The notes beneath the pieces were generated by a model that was not told where the DNA came from, searched no databases, and saw only the letters and a program-made list of their open reading frames with translations. 6,722 nt of DNA, from the NCBI GenBank assembly GCA_036000545.1, contig DASYVD010000161.1, positions 1 to 6,722 of the forward strand, in the 5' to 3' direction. Both the position numbers and the translations under genes were made by a program. This DNA comes from DASYVD01 sp036000545 (GTDB lineage Bacteria; Actinomycetota; UBA4738; CALAEC01). This document shows positions 1-5,115 of this stretch, one piece after another (the first letter of the stretch is position 1; every line of letters begins with the position of its first letter).

Positions 1-78
1 CGGTCCGGCCTGGCGCCTGCACCTGCGCGACGCCGTGCACCGGCCAGAACGCGATCGCCAGCCGCCACGAAGGCCATG

Positions 79-84
79 TACAAT
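79..84 (+). promoter_or_regulatory. Candidate promoter -10 for the tRNA-Ile gene
   Basis: TACAAT lies 16 nt upstream of the first tRNA base, a good match to the sigma-70-type TATAAT box at the right distance. Upstream only a weak -35 can be proposed: TCGCCA at 55-60, with an 18-nt spacer and 4 of 6 matches to TTGACA. The -10 is read directly; promoter activity is inference. Its presence suggests that the 5' side of the tRNA locus is native chromosome. Confidence 0.45.
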
Positions 85-99
85 CCCGTTCCGTTCCAC

Positions 100-141
100 G
101 GGCCTGTAGCTCAGGCGGTTAGAGCGCATCCCTGATAAGGA
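100..141 (+). pseudogene. 5' half of tRNA-Ile (anticodon GAT), cut at the anticodon stem
   Basis: The acceptor 5' strand GGGCCTG (100-106), the D-arm GCTC...GAGC (109-125) and the anticodon 5' stem CATCC (127-131) with loop CTGATAA (132-138, anticodon GAT 134-136) are canonical for bacterial tRNA-Ile. After GGA (139-141) the sequence leaves the tRNA. The rest of the anticodon stem, the T-arm with GGTTCGA and the acceptor 3' strand (expected CAGGCCC) are absent from the following DNA, and I did not find them elsewhere in the window. The gene is therefore a fragment here. A break at the anticodon loop is typical of tyrosine-recombinase elements that use tRNA genes as attachment sites. An IS or a rearrangement could also explain it. 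No integrase is in the window. Confidence 0.8.
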
Positions 142-423
142 AAAACCGGGGGCTATTTCCTTTCACCGGTGACCAGCAGGAACAGCCATTTGTGCAGGTC
201 AATTGTCATCATAGCGCATGGATCAAGTGCAGCGAATGGCAGCAAGTGGCACCGGCTGGTGAGTGATCCTGATGAGTTCCGAGGCGAGAACCGGACAAAC
301 TAGCCGGCGTGTCTCTCGGGTTCGTGAGCGCAATGCCAAGGGCTCAAGGGCCACCTCCACAAGGTCAACAGACCCTTGACCGGCCCCGTAAGGCCCACCA
401 CGTGCCGTTCCGTGGCTGGGTCC
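142..423. other. Intergenic/junction DNA without a supported gene
   Basis: No open frame here has convincing length or coding character. On the minus strand there are two short open stretches: one of 46 codons from a GTG near 360 to a stop near 223, and one ending MTIDLHKWLFLLVTGERK with a stop at 154-156. I recognise neither. On the minus strand ACCGG/CCGGT arms (166-170 and 145-149) are followed by a T run, weakly like a terminator reading toward the tRNA. Other small inverted repeats are GGTCAA/TTGACC (363-368, 376-381) and CCACG/CGTGG (398-402, 411-415), just downstream of the broken gene. The block is more mixed in composition than the flanking coding DNA, which fits an element edge. Confidence 0.5.
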
Positions 424-957
424 TCATAAGGACTCCGCGATCTGCACCGGCTCACCCCAGGGCGCCGCCTCCACCACGTTGTCGTCGCCCGTGACGACCA
501 TGCTGGTGACGATGCTGCCCGAGCCTACCGCCCGCTCGCCGGAGACGGACGCGCCTCGATGATGCGACGCAGCCGCTGATCGAGTTCCTCGGCCAGCCAC
601 GCGTCGCCCGCCAGAAGCTCCCGCAACTCGCCGGCGAGGGCGGCCTCGTCCCACATTTGGCCGGATCTGCGGCGAGGCGCTCGACGACCCGCCCGCCGCC
701 CTCCCGCGCCCGGAGCCTCGGCCATAGCTTCCGTCAGAGCACCTGCGCTTGCTCGGAAGCGTCGGCGCCGAGCCGTGCTCCCAGCTCGTCCGCCGCCCTG
801 TCCTCGGCCTTGCGGCCCACCCTCAGCAGGCAGGGCACCAATGGGGAGGGCGGGCCAGCCCTCCGGCCGGAGCATCACGTCCACCATCCGCCGAGCCCCA
901 GGGGATCTGCTTCGATGCCGGGTGGTGTTCCTCGACGCGTCGAGCCGACTCGATCAT
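424..957 (-). pseudogene. Broken operon-end gene: small protein with 'VTGDxNVV' motif, effector-associated type
   Basis: The ATG at 957-955 overlaps the E1 stop as ATGA, so this was probably the fifth gene of the operon. The coding signal (G/C at third positions) moves between frames. The first frame stops at 823. A second frame reads VMLRPEGWPALP from 887. From about 846 a third frame reads LVPCLLRVGRKAEDRAADELG and meets TGA at 736-734, then continues LWPRLRAREGGGRVVERLAADPA to about 662. The second frame then gives DEAALAGELRELLAG down to 525. Another shift gives SIVTSMVVTGDDNVV and the stop at 424-426. Joined, this resembles widespread bacterial proteins of roughly 150-200 residues with helical 'LAADPAxxxLAxELRxLL' segments and a C-terminal 'SxxVTGDxNxV' strand, often near conflict-system effectors. 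That resemblance is from memory. At least three indels and one nonsense codon point to decay, unless the assembly is poor here. Confidence 0.6.
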
Positions 958-2462
958 GCGACCTCCGGGCAGCCACGGCATCCCGCCCGACGGGGCCGGA
1001 ACCGCTGGGCGTCCGCACGCGGGCGGTACCGAAGGTCGTGTGCGAAGTAGTTGAGGAGGCGCTGCCCGACGCCCGTCAGGTCTTTCACCACCTCCGCGGC
1101 CAAGCCGATCCCCGCTGCGGTCGTGGCGAGCGGCAGGACCGGTGCCTGGCTCGGCACCGCCAAGGCCAGGGGGGTCTCCCCGCACTCGGTGAGGGCGGGA
1201 ACCTGGTCGAACGGCATCCCTTCGAGGTCCAGGAAGTCCTCGATCGACCGGTTCTGGACCCAGGCCAATCGCTCCAGGTCGGCTCGGGCGACGGGGACCG
1301 AGGCGGCCGATCGGCGTTTCACCTCCTCCACGCTGAGTCCCCACCTCAGGGCTCGACGCTTCCACGTCAGCCCAGGGTCGGGCGGATGCTTGCACTCCAT
1401 GCACCATCCACCGGCGACCACTCGCAGGATCGCGTAGAGGGTCCCCGCCACCCCCGCCTCCAGAATCACCCTGGGGCCGGAGCGCTGCACGTCCCAGCGA
1501 GCGTCGGGCGTGTCGACCGTGCAAAGCACCGTCCCCCATTCGCGACGAACCTCGTGCCACCGCCTGGGCTCCGCCGACAGCAGGAGGCCGGGCACATGGG
1601 TCCGGAGGAAGCTCCCGGCCGACTCCAGCTTGTGGACGCCCGCATGCACCTGCTCGTAGTCCGACATGAGGTACCGCCCCAGGCTCGATTCCTTCAGTCG
1701 ACCGGGCTCCACGGCGGTCACCTCACCGTGCACCAGTGGAAAGGAGGCCAAGGTGTAGAGGGCAGCCGTGCCGCCCGCGCCGGCCCCGGCGACCGCCAGA
1801 TCACGGACCTCAAGCTCGGCCACGTCGGGCCCGATCCCCGCTTCTCGGTCGACCCCGTAGTCGAAGAGAGAAAAGGCCAAGTCCCCAACCGGACCGGCCT
1901 CGGCGATACCGAAGTTCAGGGAGAGGAGCCGCTTGAGGACCTCGGCGGAGCCGATGGTCGCCGCCATGTAGGGCCCCAGAGGACAGCGGTCCTCCCACCG
2001 GGCCCAGGCCACACAGCCCCCGCAGAGGGCCCGCCAAGCGTCCGCGCCGAGGGTAATGTCGGCGGCGGGTCGGTCCCCCACCGCGATCAGCACGTCGGGG
2101 TGCCCACTGGGCCCGATCTCCAGGTCCACGCCGAACCGGGACTCTGGCCCAGTAAGGCCCCCCACGAGCCCCTCGAGGCCACGATCGAGGGCGGGCCCCA
2201 CAAGGGGCACGCCTGGGAGGACCGGCACCTCGGTCGGCAGGTGGACCGCGACAGAGCGCACGACCCCCTTCATCCGGGCCAGCAGGTGCACGAGGAGGAC
2301 GAGGAGGTGCTGACCCACCGGCGTACCCACGTGATCCTCGTCGATGACGATCCCGATGCTCCCCTGGGCGAGGGGGAGCTTCACCCCGGGAATCAGGGTC
2401 CTGAGTGCCTTCTCGGTCCGGTGAGTCTCGCTCTCAGGCTCGATGCGATCGAAGTGATCCAT
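954..2462 (-). CDS. ThiF/E1-like ATP-dependent activating enzyme of a Ubl cassette
   Basis: This 502-residue protein should adenylate the C-terminus of the neighbouring Ubl and pass it on as a thioester to the E2. A Rossmann nucleotide loop, LAVAGAGAGG, sits at 222-231. It is followed by VEPGRLKESSLGRY (251-264), which matches the E1 'DxDxVxxSNLxRQ' segment and keeps the arginine finger R263. TVDTPDARWDVQR (315-327) matches the substrate/ATP-binding loop. Two CxxC pairs, C354/C357 and C495/C498, fit the structural zinc knuckle of ThiF/MoeB/E1 proteins. C427 in TECGE is a candidate catalytic cysteine. The first 215 residues form an extra domain I cannot assign. Two E1 acidic positions are altered (D to E252, D to G254) and N is replaced by S260. 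The ATG at 2462 follows a purine-rich GGAGGAGAAAGAGAGG stretch and overlaps the JAB gene by 70 nt. Confidence 0.85.
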   Translation of the reverse strand: MDHFDRIEPESETHRTEKALRTLIPGVKLPLAQGSIGIVIDEDHVGTPVGQHLLVLLVHLLARMKGVVRSVAVHLPTEVPVLPGVPLVGPALDRGLEGLVGGLTGPESRFGVDLEIGPSGHPDVLIAVGDRPAADITLGADAWRALCGGCVAWARWEDRCPLGPYMAATIGSAEVLKRLLSLNFGIAEAGPVGDLAFSLFDYGVDREAGIGPDVAELEVRDLAVAGAGAGGTAALYTLASFPLVHGEVTAVEPGRLKESSLGRYLMSDYEQVHAGVHKLESAGSFLRTHVPGLLLSAEPRRWHEVRREWGTVLCTVDTPDARWDVQRSGPRVILEAGVAGTLYAILRVVAGGWCMECKHPPDPGLTWKRRALRWGLSVEEVKRRSAASVPVARADLERLAWVQNRSIEDFLDLEGMPFDQVPALTECGETPLALAVPSQAPVLPLATTAAGIGLAAEVVKDLTGVGQRLLNYFAHDLRYRPRADAQRFRPRRAGCRGCPEVA

Positions 2463-3001
2463 CCTCTCTTTCTCCTCCGGCGGGCTCGGAAGCCACCCGG
2501 TCGTTCATCGACCAGCGGAAGGACCCTCACCCTCCGGGCCGCCTCCTCGACGCCCATCCCGCGGAAGCCCCCACCGTCGAACTCCAGAACGGCGCAGTCC
2601 TGCAGGTCGCGGACTCCCCGGCCGAACCGCGGCACCACCACCGACAGGTAGCCGGGGTGAAAGCTCGCGGCTCTCTCATCGTCGCCCGAAGAGTGGAAGG
2701 CGCTCCCGCCGTGAGAGTGGACCTGGGCCACGAGCTTCTCGTCCCGCTCCCGGAGGCGCCGGACAAGCCACCGCGTCTCCGACGGCGTGGGTCGCACGGT
2801 CCCGCCCTGGGGGTCGTGCCCTACGACGTACACCCCGGTGACCTGCACGGCCTCCCCAGTGACCATCCCGCCCCAGAACACCAGGGCCTCGGAGGACTCC
2901 CGCTGGTAGGTCCTCACCACGGCGAGCGTCCGCTCCCAGGCCTCGGCGGGGATGAAGATGGCGGCGCCGACGCCCGGGTACGACTGGGCCCTCCGGTTCA
3001 C
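2393..3001 (-). CDS. JAB/JAMM-domain metallopeptidase (deubiquitinase-like)
   Basis: With the GTG at 3001-2999 as start (GTGA overlap with the E2 stop, AGAGG 11 nt upstream) the protein has 202 residues. A GTG at 3013 is possible but has no room for a ribosome site. The complete JAMM zinc motif is visible: HSHGGSAFHSSGDD gives H95, H97, S105 and D108 in the H-x-H-x7-S-x2-D pattern, with E38 in SSEALVFWGG as the upstream catalytic glutamate. Such proteins cleave isopeptide or peptide bonds at a Ubl C-terminus, so the likely jobs are Ubl maturation or removal from targets. The C-terminus is very basic (RARRRRKRG at 172-180), followed by a short hydrophobic/basic helix. This tail is coded within the overlap with the E1 gene, so its sequence is constrained by two frames. 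Confidence 0.88.
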   Translation of the reverse strand: MNRRAQSYPGVGAAIFIPAEAWERTLAVVRTYQRESSEALVFWGGMVTGEAVQVTGVYVVGHDPQGGTVRPTPSETRWLVRRLRERDEKLVAQVHSHGGSAFHSSGDDERAASFHPGYLSVVVPRFGRGVRDLQDCAVLEFDGGGFRGMGVEEAARRVRVLPLVDERPGGFRARRRRKRGWITSIASSLRARLTGPRRHSGP

Positions 3002-3426
3002 GGGTTCAGGCACCTCTGAATCGCGAGGAGGAGCCTGTTCAGGTTGGCAGCCCGCCCGTCCCGCTCCCGGTGCAGGACCGAGTGGAATCCCCAGGTCCCC
3101 TCGATGCAGATAACCGGGGGGTTGTCCTGGGGGCGGAACCCGGTCACCCCGGCCGGCCAGAACTGCGGCCCCTCCTCCGCCGGGTTAGCTGGGTTCACGA
3201 AGGCCTCGCGGCGCCCGGCCGTCTCGAAGTCCTCCTGGTACCGGAGCCGAAGGACGTGCCGATCCTGCCGGTCACCGCCGGGATGGGTCCTCCTGAAGCG
3301 GATGTGGAGATCGATTCGATCCTCTTCCTCCCGCACCTGCGGATCCCATCCGTACCTTGCCGCCCAGGATGGCTTGATGCTTCCGATCTCCTCCCGGGCC
3401 CTCTCTCCCCAGGTCTGCTTGAGCAC
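2998..3426 (-). CDS. E2-like (UBC-fold) conjugating protein, prokaryotic E2 family
   Basis: The 142-residue protein begins with a GTG only 3 nt after the Ubl stop and has no strong Shine-Dalgarno, which implies translational coupling. The N-terminal half is charged (RIDLHIRFRRTHPG at 37-50). The core NPPVICIEGTWGFHSVLH (102-119) has the layout of the E2 active-site region: a proline-rich turn, a hydrophobic strand, then a cysteine. C107 is the candidate thioester-forming residue; the only other cysteine is C139, near the C-terminus. The final helix LNRLLLAIQRCLNP fits the family. It is shorter than a eukaryotic E2 catalytic core (about 150 residues), as prokaryotic E2-like families often are; the closest family I recall is Pfam Prok-E2_E. 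The assignment rests on this motif together with the Ubl, JAB and E1 neighbours, since sequence similarity alone is low. Confidence 0.75.
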   Translation of the reverse strand: MLKQTWGERAREEIGSIKPSWAARYGWDPQVREEEDRIDLHIRFRRTHPGGDRQDRHVLRLRYQEDFETAGRREAFVNPANPAEEGPQFWPAGVTGFRPQDNPPVICIEGTWGFHSVLHRERDGRAANLNRLLLAIQRCLNP

Positions 3427-3429
3427 GGC

Positions 3430-3687
3430 TCAGATGACTTCTGGCCGGGGAACCAACTCGAGTACGGTGCCGTCCTCCCACCTGAACTGCTCGGTGTACT
3501 CCTCGATCTTCCTGTCCAGGTCCAGGGGCTGGTCCTGGTATTCGAGGGTGAACTGGTCCCGGTTGGCGCCCCCTCCCACGGCCTGGAGCGCCCGGTTGAA
3601 CACCACCTTGAGGGCTTCCTTGGTGTTGAACCGATCCTCCAGGTCCTCCCCCGTGGTGATCACCTTCAGGACGACGAACTCCGCCAC
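3430..3687 (-). CDS. Ubiquitin-like beta-grasp protein (Ubl modifier)
   Basis: This 85-residue protein is the likely modifier of the cassette. The GTG at 3687 is preferred because AAAGAGG (3702-3696) sits 8 nt upstream; a GTG at 3696 would overlap that site. The pattern fits a beta-grasp fold: strand EFVVLKVI (3-10), turn, strand, a helix around KEALKVVFNRALQAV (23-37), strand QFTLEYQD (45-52), the 'LDLDRKIEEY' segment (55-64), then a last strand TVLELV (74-79). It resembles the small YukD/DUF2604-type Ubls found beside bacterial E2-E1-JAB genes. The tail is RPEVI, with no glycine in the last 12 residues, so it lacks the di-glycine end of classical modifiers. It is the first gene of the operon, as is common for the substrate gene. 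Function is inferred mainly from fold pattern and context. Confidence 0.75.
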   Translation of the reverse strand: MAEFVVLKVITTGEDLEDRFNTKEALKVVFNRALQAVGGGANRDQFTLEYQDQPLDLDRKIEEYTEQFRWEDGTVLELVPRPEVI

Positions 3688-3731
3688 CTTCTGCACCTCT
3701 TTGAGGTCTTAGGCATGCCTTACAGGATCCG

Positions 3732-3752
3732 CCGATCTGTTACACTGATCGG
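3732..3752. promoter_or_regulatory. Inverted repeat CCGATC-N9-GATCGG, candidate second operator or leader hairpin
   Basis: Perfect 6-bp arms (3732-3737, 3747-3752) surround a spacer that contains TGTTACA, itself a small palindrome. It lies just downstream of the predicted operon start site, so it could be a roadblock operator or a hairpin in the Ubl mRNA leader. Arm and spacer lengths are typical of XRE operators, but its sequence differs from the other repeat. Confidence 0.4.
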
Positions 3753-3762
3753 TGGAGAAGGC

Positions 3763-3792
3763 ACTATAGCGCAACAGCCCTCGTTGTTTCAA
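3763..3792 (-). promoter_or_regulatory. Promoter of the Ubl-E2-JAB-E1 operon
   Basis: Read on the minus strand, TTGAAA (3792-3787) is a -35 with 5 of 6 consensus bases and TATAGT (3768-3763) is a -10 with 5 of 6, separated by 18 nt. Transcription would begin near 3757 and leave a leader of about 70 nt before the Ubl start. It is the best sigma-70-like match between the two divergent genes and is correctly oriented. Activity is inferred from sequence only. Confidence 0.55.
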
Positions 3793-3805
3793 AGCTTCGG
3801 CTGTT
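3773..3805. promoter_or_regulatory. Inverted repeat AACAGCC-N19-GGCTGTT, candidate operator
   Basis: The two perfect 7-bp arms (3773-3779 and 3799-3805) flank the shared -35 hexamer. One arm lies in the -35/-10 spacer of the operon promoter and the other in the spacer of the regulator promoter. A dimeric XRE protein bound here would block both. The repeat is seen directly; binding is inference. It has no T run and is poorly placed for a terminator. Confidence 0.45.
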
Positions 3806-3815
3806 AGCGTATATC
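3787..3815 (+). promoter_or_regulatory. Candidate promoter of the XRE-peptidase regulator gene
   Basis: TATATC (3810-3815) is a plausible -10, placing the start near 3822 and the leader at about 23 nt. The best -35 at 17 nt is TTTCAA (3787-3792), only 3 of 6 matches. It is the exact complement of the operon's -35, so the two divergent promoters would share this hexamer and could not both be fully occupied. A weak core promoter of this kind is common for an autoregulated regulator. Confidence 0.3.
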
Positions 3816-3844
3816 GCGTAACCGCCGAGCGAAGGAGGGTTCCT

Positions 3845-5038
3845 GTGGCTCTACCCGAGCAGCTTGAGCGTGCCCGAGCACTTTCTCGGTACTCACAGGT
3901 GGACGTGGCGGCTGCCCTCGGCGTGAGCCGGGTGATGGTGAGTTACTGGGAGTCGGGGAAGCGTCGTCCGAGCGACCGGCAGCTCGTGGCCTTGGTCCGG
4001 CTCTACCGGGTTGAGCCGTCCGATCTCCTCGCGGAGGAACCGCTGGAGCCCCGGCCCGATACGGCCCAGATGCTCTTTCGCAGCGCCGACATGGAGCTCT
4101 CGCCGCATGCACGGTCCGGCCTGGAGGACTTCATCCGCTTCCTGGACGTCTACGCGGAGCTCTCCCAGGCGATGGCCTTCCCCATCCGCGGGATGCGGCA
4201 GAGCCCCTTTGGGCTGGTTCAGGGATTCGAGAGCGTGGAGGATGCCCGGCGGAAGGCCGAGGAGGTCCGCGCGCACCTGCGGCTTGGTCTCGGCCCGATC
4301 GGGGATCTCGATCGCGTCTGCGAACTGCTCGGGATCACCGTCTACCGGGCTGCCCTGGGTACCGACCTCACCAAGACGATCTCGGGCGCGTTCTTCAACC
4401 ACTCTGAGGTGGGGTTCTCGGTGTTGGTGAACCTTGAGATGACCCCGGGGCGTCAGCGCTTCACGTTCGCTCATGAGTTCGCCCACGCCCTCTTCCACAG
4501 TGACCGTGGCCGATTCGTGGTGTCGGGACCGAAGCGAACGCCCGCCGAGCGCTTCGCCGATGCATTCGCCGGCGAGTTCCTCATGCCCACCGAGGGGGTT
4601 CGCCGGGTGATGGAGGAGTACGGCTTGGGCCCTCGGATTAGGGATGCCGCGGAGGTCGTGTATCTCCAGCGCTTCTTCCAGGTCTCCTACCCGACGGCCC
4701 TGGTCCGCCTGCGTCAGGCCCGCCTGCTCACCCAGCGCCAGTTTGATCAGTTCCGGCACGTGCGTCCTGTTCTGTTCGCCATGGACCTCGGCTATGAGGT
4801 GTCCGAAGAAGAGTTCGCGCCCGACGTGGACCGGTGGCGAATTCGGCGCTTCCCGCCGCGGTTTCTGCGGCTGCTCTGTGAGGCCCTTGTCCAGGGACGC
4901 CTCTCGGTGGCGAGCGCCGCGAACCTGACCGGCCTATCGATCGATGAGGTGGAGGAACTCCTGGAGGAGGAGGACATCGAGGGGCCTCCGTGGGAGACGG
5001 AGTTCAACGAGTTCGAAGCCACGGTGCTGAGTGCCTAA
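3845..5038 (+). CDS. XRE helix-turn-helix / ImmA-IrrE zinc peptidase regulator
   Basis: The GTG at 3845 is preceded at 6 nt by a strong AAGGAGG (3832-3838), which fixes the start. The 397-residue protein has an XRE helix-turn-helix at about 6-61 (SQVDVAAALGVSRVMVSYWESGKRRPS includes the turn and recognition helix). A helical linker follows, and then an ImmA/IrrE peptidase domain at about 140-300. HEFAHALFH gives zinc ligands H210 and H214 and catalytic E211, and E236 in ERFADAFAGEFLMP is the third ligand. Residues 300-397 form a C-terminal domain of unknown role with an acidic end. ImmA-type peptidases cleave repressors of mobile elements; fused proteins are widespread near defence and toxin genes. 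Divergence from the Ubl operon across a promoter region with operator-like repeats makes it the probable controller of both. No metal-site residue is missing. Confidence 0.9.
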   Translation: MALPEQLERARALSRYSQVDVAAALGVSRVMVSYWESGKRRPSDRQLVALVRLYRVEPSDLLAEEPLEPRPDTAQMLFRSADMELSPHARSGLEDFIRFLDVYAELSQAMAFPIRGMRQSPFGLVQGFESVEDARRKAEEVRAHLRLGLGPIGDLDRVCELLGITVYRAALGTDLTKTISGAFFNHSEVGFSVLVNLEMTPGRQRFTFAHEFAHALFHSDRGRFVVSGPKRTPAERFADAFAGEFLMPTEGVRRVMEEYGLGPRIRDAAEVVYLQRFFQVSYPTALVRLRQARLLTQRQFDQFRHVRPVLFAMDLGYEVSEEEFAPDVDRWRIRRFPPRFLRLLCEALVQGRLSVASAANLTGLSIDEVEELLEEEDIEGPPWETEFNEFEATVLSA

Positions 5039-5039
5039 G
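5035..5039 (+). repeat. Target-site duplication CTAAG, left copy
   Basis: CTAAG directly abuts the left terminal repeat and recurs at 6586-6590. It contains the TAA stop of the regulator gene, so insertion duplicated the stop and left the protein unchanged. Because the outermost repeat bases are also symmetric, a 3-bp TAA duplication with a slightly longer element is equally readable. Confidence 0.7.
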
Positions 5040-5054
5040 CTTGTGATTTAACCC
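5040..5054 (+). repeat. IS left terminal inverted repeat
   Basis: CTTGTGATTTAACCC is perfectly inverted at 6571-6585. If one base of the duplication on each side is counted as element, the match grows to 16-17 bp. Confidence 0.85.
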
Positions 5055-5115
5055 TTTGGGCACGTTGGGCTGCCGTCGACCGAGGTCAACGGGGGTGGAG
5101 GGTGGGCTGGGCCGG

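Noticed and set aside
2..109. Plus-strand open stretch from the window edge, possibly the end of a gene upstream of the tRNA.
   Set aside because: It runs into the first bases of the tRNA and over its promoter box, and shows no recognisable protein pattern.
269..300. Hammerhead-ribozyme-like core: CTGATGA followed by a possible stem and AAAC.
   Set aside because: The second core box should read GAAA after the stem; here it is CAAA, and no consistent third stem or cleavage triplet could be drawn.
142..423. Group I or group II intron in the tRNA anticodon loop.
   Set aside because: No conserved group I core elements or group II GTGCG start / domain V were seen, and no 3' tRNA half follows within the window.
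823..1560. 245-codon minus-strand frame overlapping the E1 C-terminal half.
   Set aside because: Above 957 it is a shadow of the E1 gene in another frame. Only its last 44 codons, starting at the ATGA overlap, belong to the decayed fifth gene.
657..2651. Very long plus-strand open frame (664 codons) opposite the E1 and JAB genes.
   Set aside because: Its translation is arginine/proline/glycine-rich with no domain signal, and it is antisense to genes with clear motifs. Long antisense frames are expected in GC-rich coding DNA.
3070..3807. Plus-strand 245-codon frame opposite the E2 and Ubl genes.
   Set aside because: It is antisense to genes with better starts, spacing and motifs, and it would cross the divergent promoter region.
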